From Linnemannia schmuckeri (Eukaryota; Mortierellomycota; Mortierellomycetes; Mortierellales; Mortierellaceae), in assembly GCA_029449235.1 (NCBI GenBank), contig JANATG010000006.1, positions 2,707,768 through 2,771,767 of the forward strand: 64,000 nucleotides of DNA, written 5' to 3'. Below, piece by piece: positions 1 through 16,131 of this stretch. A model generated the notes under the pieces. It saw only the letters and a list, made by a program, of their open reading frames with translations. It made no database searches and was not told the origin of the DNA. A program made the translations under genes and the position numbers. Position 1 is the stretch's first letter. Each line of letters opens with the position of its first letter.

Positions 1-3436
<3,436 letters not shown>

Positions 3437-3747
3437 GATGTAAGTTGACCGTTGTGCTGAGGGGCGGAAGGTAAGAAGAGAAGTGTTTATTGCCACGTAC
3501 CTGAAGTCTAAATAAACACTGGAAATTGGCGGCAAACAACAACAACCCCAAGCGCGCTTCACAGAAATTGGGACTGTCCCCGTTCCGAGTTCTCTCCTCG
3601 TTCCCGTGACCGGCATATTAACATATTATGTGCGCTAGCAACTTGCGAACCAAAGGGGGCGCCTTTGTGGGGAGGGGGAAATGCTTCTCTCAACCGACCT
3701 ACAACTCACCATCCAGGAGTCATCAACATCACACACTTGGACGGGAC
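3437..3747. promoter_or_regulatory. Divergent promoter region between SMC5 and the EMP65-like gene
   Basis: About 310 bp separate the two proposed start codons. The region must hold both promoters and both 5' leaders. No clear TATA box is seen. Open frames run through it on both strands, so either protein could begin further upstream, for example at ATG 3628 for the plus-strand gene. Confidence 0.5.
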
Positions 3748-6700
3748 ATGTCAACTCCAAACCCAGCTTCGCCATCACGACAACCGCAGAACGGACCACC
3801 ACCAAGGAAACACGGCAAGAAAAAGTCAAGGTCATCATGGAAGGCTGGCTTCAAGAGCACCCCTTCCTCTCCCTCACAGTTCGGCCTCGACGGGCGCTCA
3901 ACTTCAGCCACCGCCACCCTGACAGAGCTGTCCTATGGCAGTACCAACACCAACACCAACACCAACATCGATAGCAGTAATGCCAGCACAACCAACTTTA
4001 GCACGCCTGAAAACACACCCCTCAAAACAAGCACACTCAGTAACGACAATAACAATACTCAAAGTAGAACAAATCGTAATCCACAATCACTCTCGGACAA
4101 TCCAGAGAACAAGGAGAATCGGCTGTCTCAATTTCAACAACTCTCTAGCCTTAAAGTCGACACCTCCATCAAAGATAACAACATTGATAAGTGTACAACG
4201 ACGGCGACGACGACAACAACGACTACTACAACAACAGCTACCAAGGGACCATCAACTCCCAGGAAAAACGAATTTCTTCAGAATCTGGATATTCAACTTA
4301 TCAAGCTGCAGCGGGAGGAAGAGCGGGTTCAAGGTTCGTCCTCTGGATCCAAGGACGTAAAACAGACCAATGGGATGCCAAGTGCTTCAAAGTCAGGAAG
4401 CTCCACCAAAGTTTTTGATCACGAACTCTCTCAACTTCTCAAGACCACTGCCCCTACGGTGGCACCAATTGGCGGAGACGATTCCCAAGGTACATAGATG
4501 TCGCCCTTGGATCAGTTGAATGTTCAGGATCGGACAAGACAATTTAATTGAAGACTGTAGTACTGACGTGTTTCTACCGATATCGCTGGACAAAGCGCTC
4601 ATTGATGGTCTCAAGCTGAGGACACTTATTGGATCCATCTCACCTCCAGACCACCCAACCGTCTCCCTCTGGGACTACCTCAAGGAGGAGCTCACTGCCG
4701 CTGACTTTGAGTCGACCCAGGAGCTTAAGCGGGAACGAGTCGCCAACTTTCTCAGTGTCCCCATTGCATTTGAAAAAGTATGTTAGCCTTTTTTTATGGA
4801 TCGCCAGGGCTATCAAACAATGCTGGTGCAGTACTCAAGTGAGACAAGACTGACCGGGCTATTTTCTAATGAATGTGTGCGAGTAGATGCTTGTGTTTGG
4901 ATATTTTGTGTGCCTGGACTCGTTCTTGTATACGTTTACCATCCTACCAGCCAGATTCATGTTGGCTCTGATGGCCCTCTTCCGCTATGTGTTTTCCAGG
5001 ACATGGTTTTCCAAGAGCAAAGAGCGCACGTACGTCTTGCTACTTTATGGCAGATTCACTAAGGCATTGCTATATGCAAAGAAATAATCTCATACTTTGC
5101 ATTTCTTGTTAATAGGCGCCTCAAGTCGTCGCAAAAGTGCGATCTCATCAAGGTCACATTGGTCGTTGTGGCGTGCACGATCCTTCAGTCTGTCGACGCT
5201 TCCAGGACATATCATTTCATCCGTGGACAAAATGCCATGAAGCTCTACGCCATTTTCAACTGTCTCGAGGTGAGTTTCACCTTGCGGACACCTAAATATC
5301 GGTATTCTTCTCCTCTATGAAGGCTCATACTTAAAACGTACCGTGTTACTTGATGAGCTAGATTTTTGACAGGTTGTGTTGCTCGTTCGGCCAGGATATT
5401 CTGGATTCACTATTTTCAAAGGCAACACTCGGGAGTCACCCACCAATGTCTAGCCTTACGGCGTCGAGACACGCACGACCCATCACTTTTGTTCTTCTGG
5501 CTATCTTGTACATCTGTAAGTGTCATTTGCTTCTAACCCCCCGGTGCTCCTCGGTCCGACGGAATGAGCAATGCGGAGATAATTCCAAGAGAATAATATG
5601 TTATCATGTATTTCAGAAAGAGTACATCACGCTAACTTACTCCCCCGAAATATTATCTCTGTCCTTTATTTTTTCTAGTGGCGCATACGATGGTGTTGTT
5701 TTTCCAAATGGTGACACTGAATGTAGCCGTGAACTCGTACTCGAACGCACTGTTGACCTTGCTTATCAGCAACCAGTTTGTGGAGATCAAGGGCAGTGTC
5801 TTTAAGAAGTTTGAGAAGGAGAATCTTTTTCAGCTCAGCTGTAGTGGTAAAACCTTGTCTCTCAACGATACTTGTGTGATATATACCCCGATCGTGCGAG
5901 AAAGGGAGAGCAAGTAGTTCTAACCGCCAGCTCACACTTATCTTTCACGAATGGTAGATATCGTGGAGCGTTTCCAGCTGTCAGTGTTCGTGACGATTAT
6001 TACGATCAGGAACCTTGTGGAACTCTCGGCGGCACCCCCTTCACCCTTTTCAGTATACCCTCAGTCGTTTGTCCCACTGTTTTCATCCATGACTGCAGTG
6101 GCTCGCCTGCTGACGCCATGCTTCTTGGTCCTTGGTTGTGAGACCTTGGTGGATTGGCTGAAGCATGCTTTTATTACCAAATTCAACCAGATCCGGCCTA
6201 GTGTCTATGGGCGCTTTGTCGATATCCTCAGCAGGGACTTGGTTGTTGGAAGCCCAGCTCGTCTCGCCGGCCGGAACAACGTATGTTTACCTGTTGTTCT
6301 CTTTATTGTCAAACATTGTTTTGTTGTCTTATTCATCCGTTCATGCTCTTCGTTTGGATCTTTCTTTTAGCGTTGGTTGATCTTTATGCGCCTTTACTAT
6401 TATGATCCTTGCTACGCTTTCCAAAGAAACCCTTTTCCAAAGTAACACAAGAGGACCTGAACACTTAACCGCCCCTTTTCACTTTTTCTTTTTTTTTCAC
6501 TATTACTACTTTCAACAACACAGCAGCAGCAGATGTTCGTGGATCAATCACCTATGGTTTCCAGGAGAATTGGACTAGCAGCGTTGCCGTTGGCGTGCCT
6601 TGTGATCTGTGTGACGATTCAGACCCTGCAGATGGTCATGTCCACGTTGCCTTCGGAACTTGGAGGGGCCAGTTCTTCACCAGTGATGGCAGAGACATTT

Positions 6701-7273
6701 GCTGCATCAGCTACTGTGTTGACGTTTGGACAAATATCGTTTAAGTGGATCATGCCTCCAATTGATTTCACCTCAGGAGTGGCAATAGCGTCCGCAGGGA
6801 TCGTTGAGGCGTTAGTCTCGTTTTTCAAGGTTGCCTGGCTGCTTTTGGGACAATGTTTGGTAGTTGTTGGGCAGGTGGCGTTAAGATGGGCGCATCGGAC
6901 GGGATTCAGTCAAGAACTGGGTCGCAAGTTGATAGAGTATGCGGTGATCAGTCTGGCATGCTTAGCGACGTTTGCATGTTTGGTGGCATTGAAGATGTTA
7001 ATTGGGATCAATCTGTTGGGATTTGCACACCATCGCTATATGACGATGGAGTCTCGGGAGCGGGTTGAGCGACAGGCGGATAGAGCCATGCGGGAGTCAA
7101 ACGCGGCGCTTGAGGAGAAGGCGGCGAGTGCGGCAGTATCGGGGATGCTTGATGGACGGACGGCGGGAGGACAGGCGAACAGTGATGCATTTGGTGTGAA
7201 TGGCGAGAAGCGGATCAACTATGGGCTGGATACGATTGACCGGTACACGCTTTACAAGTCGCGTATTCCATAG
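3748..7273 (+). CDS. EMP65: TAPT1/Emp65 family multi-pass ER membrane protein
   Basis: This family (yeast Emp65, animal TAPT1) is polytopic in the ER; in yeast Emp65 works with the SUN-like protein Slp1 to protect soluble proteins from degradation. The start at 3748 (MSTPNPASPSRQ) is preferred because it begins the basic low-complexity N-terminus; an in-frame ATG at 3628 is possible. The first exon encodes a Ser/Thr/Asn-rich tail with a poly-Thr run (4195-4245). The first intron is 4490-4553. The conserved core follows: SLWDYLKEELTAADF, ERVANFLSVPIAFEK, then membrane segments across six or so exons, including FDRLCCSFGQDILDSLF, HTMVLFFQMVTLNVAVNSYS and SNQFVEIKGSVFKKFEKENL, the family's most conserved stretch. 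The last exon (about 6533-7273) adds further membrane helices and an Ala/Arg-rich coiled tail. About 880 aa in total. The family call is strong; one or two exon ends are uncertain. Confidence 0.88.
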
Positions 7274-7535
7274 GTTTGTGTGCCCCGTACAGTACATTAA
7301 AAGACATAAGGACGCATTTAATTGTGCTTTTCTGCAGCTCTCCTGCGCGAAACAAGTCTAGCTTGTAATGATCCAGCTATGAAAGAGAGACATCAAGTAT
7401 TTTTATGACAAGCAGAAGTAGGGTTTATTGTCATCAGCCAAAAATAATAATGCGATATGTTGGTGAGCATTCCCTTGCTGTCGGTCTATTCTTTCTTCTG
7501 CTCTCTTTTTTGCTGCTGACTTGTTCTTGTTGTTC

Positions 7536-7570
<35 letters not shown>

Positions 7571-8097
7571 CTCGTTCCTCCCCTTCTCTTTTGACTTTTT
7601 CCTTTTTTTCTCTTTCCTTTTCCTTTTCAACACAAACATCAACAACCATCACCTACAGAAGAGAAAGAAAAAAAAAAAAAAAAAAAAAAAAGAAAAAAAA
7701 AGAGAGAGAGAGAAAGAGAGCTTCTCCTATTTGCCACCACCACTAATATCACCATTTTTCATCATCATCCTTCGTTTCATCAGCAGCACCTACAACACTC
7801 TACTCTCTTCTCTCTCTTCTCTCTTCTTTTTCTTTTCTCTTCTCTTCACCTATCATACCACATTCGCCTTTTCAACATTCCTTGTCGCGCATTCAACAAC
7901 AACCACCGGACTAGAACGGAATCACATACACACACTACACATTCATTCATTTATTCATTCAATCCCTTCCATCGCACCCTGTCGGTCATCTGATCAACTC
8001 TTCCCTACTACTTTAGTTACAATCGAGCTGCTCACTAATACCAGCAAAAGAGATAATACTCAACAAAAACAGGACAACACAGAGAGCATAGCCAACA
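7274..8097 (+). promoter_or_regulatory. Intergenic region and long 5' leader of the adenylate cyclase gene, rich in simple repeats
   Basis: No gene is seen. The stretch holds a (TTG)n-like tract at about 7528-7570, T/C-rich sequence, a 24-nt A run at 7668-7691 followed by a GA tract to about 7720, and C/T-rich sequence up to the ATG at 8098. Apparent open frames here are low-complexity. The pyrimidine-rich ~380 bp before the ATG looks like a long fungal 5' UTR. Confidence 0.55.
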
Positions 8098-11000
8098 ATG
8101 TCGCCAGGACAGCCGGGACACTACGACGACCGCAAAGGTTCCACTAGCTCTGCCTCCACTGGCCGAAATGACTCGCCCTTCACCGACATCAACTCCTCTG
8201 CAACACCCAGCCCCATGACCGAACAACACCGACGCACCTCCGCCAGCTCAGGCTACTTTTCACATTCTCACTATACCAATAACACTGGCAACGGCAGCAC
8301 TAACGGAACCCACAGTCCATATGTGCCACGATCGCCTTTTAATAGTAACAACAACAATAGTGAAGAGCGGGAACGGCCTAGGCCTATCAATGGCCGGAGC
8401 CACCACCTCGACACACCACAACCATCGTCAACATCATACTCATCTCGTCGTGGCAAGGGCGGCAAGGACGGGTCAGAGTCGTCATCGTCAGGCAATAACC
8501 TCTTTTCCTTCTTCCGCACCTCCTCCTCCTCAAGACCCCCCTCGCCGGACCTCCTCGACACCTTCTACAGTAACAGCCATACCAGAAAGACCTCTTTCTC
8601 CAGCAACAGCAACAATAATAACGGAAGCAGTAGCCATGGCAACAACAACCACCGGAACGTCGTTCTTTCCAGTTCTGCCGGTTCTCTTTTCTCCAACAAC
8701 AGTGGTGTGCTCAACAGCAACAATACCATAAATAACAACAACTATAACTATAGCAATGGCAATGGGTCGTACAACGGCGGCGGCAGTCTAAGCAATATTC
8801 ACCAGCAGCAGCACAATAACCACAGCAGTCCGAGCCATCCCTTTGACGCGGATGCAGACAGGAGGCGCTCCATCGAATCTTATTCTCGATCCCCTTCCCC
8901 TGATCAACTCCAGCAGCAACAGCAACTCTACCTCCAGCAACACCACCTCCAACAGAGCACTGGAGGCAACAACAGGCGGCAACTCTTCCCCACAACCCCT
9001 CCTGCTCCCCACATTCGACCCCACCAGCGCACAGATTCCATCAAGCACGCCATGGAGGCCCAACATCGCAGGACAAAGTCGACCGATTCTGGAGAGATGT
9101 ATGGAAAGAGACAAGGACAGCAAGACCAAGACCATCCCAACCATGCCGTCAGCCCCGCTAAGGAGACCAAAAAGATCCTCTTTGGTCTCTTCAAAAAGAA
9201 GGCCCTTCTCCACCACGGCTCCTCGTCTTCGTCTTCCTCACACCAGCAGCAACAACAACAGCAACAGCAGCAACAGCAACAGTACCAGCAGCAGCAACAG
9301 CAACAGCTTCTTCAGCAGCAGCAACAGCAACAGCAGATGTTTATTCACAACCAGTATCAATCTCATGGCAATAGTAAGTTGAGTCTTTGTTGCCTTCCAC
9401 CGCACACCCAGCGAGCAATAGGAGTATCAATTAAAGTCTTGAGGTTGAACTAACCAAATCTATTACTTGTCTTTCAAACGGGGGTTGTTTTACCTAACCA
9501 ACTAGGATCGCGCAAGTACTCGGCTGACGACCAGTATTTGACCTCGTCGCCAGCTGCTTCAACCCTTACTGCATTTTCCATGGCACTCTTCCCTGACATT
9601 GACTCTCCTTCGAACCACTATGACCGGAGACACGGCAGTGATACTGGAGAAACACAGCGAGCACTGCAGTATATGACGGGAGGAAAGAAAGGATCACGAG
9701 GAGTAAGTAACGACCATGTTACTCTGGGCTGTTCATTCGTGCTCTACAATGCTGTGTCTCCAAAAGGCTTTCTCATCTTTTTTTACGTTTTTGAGTTACA
9801 GTGAATGAGGAAAATAAGACTGAAAGGACAGCGTGGAAAATTACTACATAACGAACATGGATTCCAGCGCTAACTTTCAAACCCTCCTTCTCTCTTTTGT
9901 CTCCTCCTTTCTTTGCTTCCTCGTACACTCTTTCTTGTCCGTTCACTTGTCGCCGTTCAATTCCCTCACTATTGCTTCATTCTCACCCGCCACTACAGGA
10001 ACAACAATTCCCAGGGTTTGTTGGTATGTATCACGCCATTGGTTTATTCATGTCACCTCAGTATCACATAGTCGTTTGACTCAAGTCTGCCCCTTGATTA
10101 CGATGCTCATCCCACTTCATCTCCTTCTTCGTGCTCTAAACTATGATAGTCGATTTGAACGACATGTCGGGAATCAAACAGGATCCAAAACACAACCATT
10201 GGCTCCCATTGACGCCAGCAGCAGGGGCAGAGGCATGGCATGCTCCGGAGAGTTGGGGCGTTCAGCCACCTTCATCGGCTGTATCAGGAGCACAGCTCTC
10301 ACTCGCCCTCTCACCGGAAGATCTCACGTCGGAGGAAATGGATCCAACCGACTTTGAAAACTGGGAGTATGGCAAGAAAAAGCCTTCGACCATCCGCATT
10401 TTCCGACCCGATACGACATATACCACCGTTAACTGCGTCTTCAGCATCACTGCCAGCGAATTGAGTGCAATCCTCTGCAGGAAGATCTTCAAGCCTGATA
10501 CCTCAAAATACCACCTCTACATCCTCCGCAATGGCATCGGTAAGGCTCTTTGGTTTGTTTTCTTTGCTCTGCTAATTAATATTTGCCGTAACAAAAAGGT
10601 CGGAGTCTTAACACGCTGCACATTTCATTCCTTGAATCTTGTCACTAGTTCGTCCGCTCAGTCCGCAGGAAAGACCACTCAATATTTTACGGAGACTGCT
10701 GTTGCAGTTTGGATACACTGACCAGGATAGGCTTGAGGAGCTATCAGGAAAGGACAACAGCTTCATCTGTCGCATCACCTTTGCCGAGAATGCTGCTCCT
10801 TTGACCACGGTATGATACTCTTATTACTTGCCTGTAGTATGAAGGCTCTGTACACGTCATGTAGGTGCATTTTAACTTCGAAAGTAATGACATTTTTTTC
10901 TTCTTTATACTCTGTCATCAACCCCTCAAAGGAGGCTGATTTTCCCGAAAACACCAACTACGCTGACGTCAATCTGGAGAGGCGGTGTCTCCCGACCATC

Positions 11001-14000
11001 CCCATTTTCCTCTACTCGAGAGCCAAGAATATCGTTCGCCTCAACATCTCATACAATCAACGTATGGACCTGCCGCTTGACTTTGTTCAGAACTGCAGCG
11101 TAATGAGGGAGCTCCGGATGGCTTACAACGACTTGGACCGAGTCCCTAGTAATGTTCGCTCCATCGTCTACCTTCAAGTCCTGGATCTTCGCGGGAACAG
11201 GATCAAGGATCTTAGCAAGGCTAGGCTAGAGGATGCTCGAGAGTTGGTGACAATTTTCCTGCAGAGCAATCGCCTCGAGACCATCCCAGATTCGTTCGAG
11301 TCCTTTGAGCACCTACGCATCCTGAACCTCTCTAGCAACAACATGTCTAAGGTCCCACTTGTTCTCTTCCGCATTCTGTCGCTCGAGGAGCTGGACTTGA
11401 GTTTCAATGAGATTTCAGAGATCCCCGAGGAGATTGGTCAGCTTGTCAGGTTATGGAAACTATTACTCTTTGGAAACCGAATTGGACCTTACCTACCTAA
11501 GTCCATGTCAGCACTTACTCGCCTCAAGAAACTGGACATTCGACAAAACGGAATCTTGAACCTGGATGCCATCAACGATTTGCGGTCTCTGGAGGAAATT
11601 CTTGTCGACTTTAACACCAACGTCATCTTCAACAACTCTTTCCGTTCGCTCGAGAGGGCGTCGTTCTTGAAGTGCAACATGACCGACATCAGCGTTAGAG
11701 GAACATCAGAGACACTGACCTACCTGGACGTTTCTTCCAACAAACTGTCGAACTTGTCCCCAGCACTGTTTGAGCACCTCAAGAGCTTGGAAACCTTGAA
11801 GCTGGACCACAACAGTATCAGCTCCATCCCCGCCACCATCAGTCTCCTGAAGCGCCTTAGATCCCTCACCGCATCCAACAACATCCTTTCCAGTCTGCCA
11901 GAGTCTATTGGTCAGATGGAGTCATTGTTCGAGCTAGATGTTCACTGCAACAATTTAAGTGAACTGCCAGTTGCCATTTGGAAATGCTCTCTCACTGCGT
12001 TAAACGTTTCATCCAACCTTCTGGAGAACTTCCCTGATCCACCCAAGATGCTAACCCCGCCGATTTTGAACGCCCTCTCGGCATCATCCTCAACAGCAAC
12101 TCTCTGCGATCCTGAAAACCCGCAGAACATGATCAACTCTGCGATCTCACCGTCACCTTCACGATCCAAGCCGTTACCTGCGCCACCTGTGCCTCTACAG
12201 ACCACTCCTTCTGGTCGCGCACCCTATGCTCCACCATTGGCGCACTCGCTTCTGACTCTCTGCCTCGGTGACAACCGCCTGCCGGATGAGGTCATGTTCC
12301 CCCTGTCTCACTTTTTGAGCATCCGGGTTTTGAACATTAGTCACAACTATATCACAGAGATTCCTCGCGGCAAGATCCCTAACATGGGTCAGATCGAGGA
12401 GCTTTATGTGAGCGGCAACCAGCTGACCAGTTTGCCAGCAGAGGATATCGAGCGACTCAGGAATCTCCGTGTGCTTCACGTCAATGGCAACAAACTGACA
12501 ACCCTTCCTGCTGAGCTGGGCAAGATCAACCGCCTGGGTGTCCTGGATGTCGGCTGCAACATGCTGAAGTATAACATCGCCAACTGGCCATATGACTGGA
12601 ACTGGTAAGAGATTTTCCAGAATTATCGATCGTATGTATGGACTCAACAACCTTGAAACACAAGATATTATGAACTGACCTGTGCTTGTTATCACTTGCT
12701 ATATCATAGGAACTGGAATCTCGAACTCAAGTACCTCAACATGTCGGGCAACAAGCGACTGCAGATCAAGCGACAAAACATCGAAGGTGGTCCTACTTCA
12801 AGCTCGCGTCCAGGCAACCTTTCAGAGTTCGGCGCCCTTACTCGACTTCGCATTCTGGGTCTCATGGATGTGACGATTACGGACAACGTGCCTGAAAACT
12901 CTGTGGATCGACGAGTCAGAACATCCATGTCGACGCTGCACAATATGTCGTACGGGATGGCCGATACCCTGGGAGTCAGTGACAACCTCTGCATTTGGGA
13001 TCTTGTCCATCCAAAGTTTCAGACTAAGGAGGACGAAAGCTTGTTCGGACTCTTCGACGGCAGAAGCGACCAGCACAGGGCCACTTGTTCGATAACCAGT
13101 CACCTCAAGGATCGTTTCGGTACTTGTCTCAAGATTGAGCTGGAGAACTTGAAGGGCACGGACACTGTTGTGAGTGCACTTCGCAGGACATTCCTGGGAC
13201 TGGATCGGGACATGTGGCATCTGAGCCACGACGAGAACGGCAAGGGAGGGGCGTCCGCATTGGTGGCCTATATCAATGGAACGACACTATACTCGGCCAA
13301 TGTTGGAGATGCGATTGCGGTCTTGGTCAAGAAGTCAGATACCTATACCGTGATCTCCCAGAAGCACATCCCATGGAACCCTACGGAGGCATCGAGGATC
13401 AAGCGATCTGGCGGTTTTGTGAGCGAGAATGGTCTGCTGAACGATGAGCTGGATATCTCTCGGTCTTTTGGCCAGTATCACCTGGTCCCGATCGTGAACT
13501 CGAACCCCTACATCGAGACGACAACTCTTTCAGAGGACGACGACTTTTTGATTATGGCGTCAAATGCCTTCTGGGACGTGATGTCGTACACAACTGCAGT
13601 GGATATTGCGAAGGCAGCCAAGCGGGACTATGGCGATCTGATGTATGCGTCTCAGAAGCTGAGGGATATTGCTATCTCTTATGGTGCTCATGACCATATG
13701 GTTGTCATGTTGATTGGCGTCGGCGACCTGTTCAATAAGAAGGAGTTGTCGGAGGCATCCGAGTACCAGCAACCAAACTACAAGCGGCCCAAAGCACCTG
13801 AAGGCCCAGCTGATGCTGTAAGTGTATTTGACAACTTTTTGTGAAACTTTGGTCACATACATCCGATGTACATCCCTGCTGACTTTCTTTTATTCGTCAA
13901 ATAATAGCTCAAGTATCTGAAACCAGAGATTGAGCCACCTCAGGGAGATGTGGCGATGGTTTTCACGGATATCAAGAACTCGACCAAGTTGTGGGAGAAG

Positions 14001-15216
14001 ATTCCGATTGCGATGGCAATTGCGATCAAAGAGCACTTCAACGTTATGAGACGACAGCTTCGCTCTATCGGTGGATACGAGGTCAAGAATGAAGGAGACG
14101 CGTTGATGGCATCGTTCTCGAGCGTGCCGGCGGCCATGTTGTGGTGCTTCAAGGTACAGGAACTGTTGGTGAACGCCGACTGGCCTCAGGAGATTCTGGA
14201 CTCTGACGAGTGTCGACCAATTTTCAACGCTTCGGACCCCAACCAGCCGATGTATCGTGGTCTCTCTGTCCGCATGGGTATCCATTGGGGTCGCCCTGTG
14301 AGCGACCGTGATGCAGTGACACGCCGTATGGATTACTATGGCCCTATGGTCAACCGTGCGTCGCGTATTTGCGACTCTGCCGATGGAGGAGAGATTTGCA
14401 TCAGCAGTGATGTTATCAACGTGATGCAACATTTGTTTGTCGACCCAGAGTTGGAACAGTCGGACTCGCCCAATGCGGAGCATGTGCGCGAGCTGAAGAA
14501 GATGGGCTTCCGTGTGATTGAGTTAGGAGAGCGCAAGCTGAAGGGACTGGAAACGCTTGAGAATCTGCATCTGATCTACTCTGGCCTCTTGGTCGGCCGT
14601 CTCACCATGGACCCCATCAAGAGCATGGCCGGCCCCATCCTCGAAACGGTAAGTCATTGGATCAGTCGCTGTTATGTTGCGTGAAACTGCTGCAAGCTTC
14701 ACGTGTTTGCTAACACTATTTCTTCCTTGCGTGTTTGTTATGATTAGCAAATGATGGAGAGCACGGTAGTGCTGGATGCGGCCTCTGTGCGCGCACTGCA
14801 AATGATTTGTCTTCGATTGGAGCGACTTGCAGCGGGAACAACAGCTCAGCATGGTCGTGCGACGGAACAGAGTCTCACGCTTCTCTCGCTCCCCATCAAG
14901 GATAATGCCGACCAGAATGACCTTACCATGATCGCCGAGAGTTACGTTACCCGTATCGAGGTAACTTTTTTCGTTATTTGGATTTGTAACATGGATAATA
15001 TTTTAAATTAACTGTAGATTGCTAACGACCGTCTCTTGTTCTCCTTGATGATAATAGAATGCGTTCTCGCAATTGTACATGGCCAAGACGGGTCACTTTG
15101 TGAATGTGTTCGAGTCGCTTGGAAGGGCGATTGACACTGATCCGTCGTATATCCTGCGTGCCTTGCAGATGTATGTCAGCATCATGGGCGACCTTGACAC
15201 CCCTAACCTCTTGTAG
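8098..15216 (+). CDS. CYR1: Fungal adenylate cyclase (RA-like, LRR, PP2C-like and class III cyclase domains)
   Basis: This enzyme makes cAMP from ATP for the PKA pathway and is a peripheral membrane protein activated by Ras or G-alpha in other fungi. About 1,950-2,000 aa over roughly ten exons. Domain order: a Ser/Asn/Gln-rich N-terminus with a long polyQ block (9241-9340); an RA-like region (RIFRPDTTYTTVNCVFSITA, then ERPLNILRRLLLQFGYTD); about fifteen leucine-rich repeats in the exon at 10930-12607; a PP2C-like domain (LFGLFDGRSDQH, NVGDAIAVLV); and the cyclase domain from about 13909. The cyclase has both metal-binding Asp residues in FTDIKN and NEGDALMASF, with the adenine-selecting Lys just before NEGD. 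In the PP2C-like domain the usual ASDGLWDV metal site reads ASNAFWDV, so phosphatase activity is doubtful. The 5' exons between 9373 and 10800 are short and their limits are approximate. The stop at 15214-15216 is clear. Confidence 0.95.
9241..9340 (+). repeat. CAG/CAA polyglutamine tract in adenylate cyclase
   Basis: Mixed CAG and CAA codons encode two polyQ blocks of about 14 and 20 residues, broken by Tyr and Leu. Mixed codons slow slippage, but length variation between strains is expected. Confidence 0.9.
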
Positions 15217-15691
15217 CCTTTTTTCTACTTCTGCTCATTCTTACTTTGTATGTTCTTAATTCCTTTCATCCTCTGCCTGTCGTCGTCCAAACACACACAT
15301 CTACTGTAACTTTTATCTTTTTTTTTCTTATTTTTCAATTTCATTTTGTACATCTACGATTCAATAACACGCGGTAATAATAAACGCGACATCAATAACG
15401 CATACATCCCGCTTTGACATGGTTCCTGTCGCTTTTTTTTTACAATGAGTCAAAGAATGTCAATTCCGCTCTTTTTCCAGGAACACAACACGTCCCGATC
15501 AGGAGTGCCCGAGGAATGGTCGCAGATCTTATATTAAACATGCTATTGATACCATGAATGGGAATGTGCAAAGCATAGCGTATGAAACTCTCAAAAACGT
15601 TATCATTTTGTGTTTTCTTTTCTCTCTCCTTCCACTTGTACTTTCGTACCTATTCACTAAACAACCAACACCAACAACACTACATACAGCC
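15217..15691. other. 3' UTR of adenylate cyclase and upstream region of the SKP1-like pseudogene
   Basis: Low-complexity T-rich sequence with an AATAA-type signal near 15375-15385. No gene is seen. A CAACACCAAC-type leader just before 15692 resembles the 5' leaders of other genes here, so the pseudogene may have kept its promoter. Confidence 0.5.
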
Positions 15692-16131
15692 ATGTTTGTC
15701 ATTGTTGTTGCCAACGGCGACAAGTTCCTACAGATCACCAAGTCCGCTGTCGAGGTCTCCCCCGTCCTCAAAGCCTTGGCTGTCTGAAAGGCCCTTAGGT
15801 TCTCTCGTCTTCCAAGAGATCAATGCCTCTACCCTTCAAAGGATCATCAACTACCGCAAGCACCACAAGTCAACCCCCCTCATCAATCTCTACCGTGCTG
15901 GACCGTCCATTGAAGGCTGAAACAAGGGGTTTACTGGCACCCTGAACCAGGGGGCGTTGTTTGAAGTAATTCTGGGGGTTAGTGCTCGAGATTGGGAGCT
16001 TTGAGGATTTAAGGTGTCAAGCAGTTGCGAATATGGTCAAGGGCAAGACTGTGGAGGGTATCAAGAAGGAGTTTGGGTTGGGGGATCGGCCTGGTGGGTA
16101 CCAGGGTGATGAGTGGACTGAAGATAAGTAG
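15692..16131 (+). pseudogene. SKP1-like pseudogene (SCF ubiquitin ligase adaptor), frameshifted
   Basis: Pieces of a Skp1 protein appear in correct order but in different frames. The first frame gives MFVIVVANGDKFLQITKSAV, like the Skp1 N-terminus, and stops at about 15785. A second frame gives FQEINASTLQRIINYRKHHK, matching the Skp1 segment that ends WCTHHK, and stops near 15918. A third stretch gives LNQGALFEVIL, matching DQGTLFELIL. A final frame gives FEDLRCQAVANMVKGKTVEG and the tail DEWTEDK before TAG at 16129-16131. Skp1 links cullin to F-box proteins. The stops are not easily removed by standard introns, so a decayed extra copy is most likely. A sequencing-error explanation needs at least three errors. 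Confidence 0.75.

Noticed and set aside
12975..13835. Separate PP2C phosphatase gene
   Set aside because: It is in frame between the LRR and cyclase exons and this order is standard for fungal adenylate cyclases.
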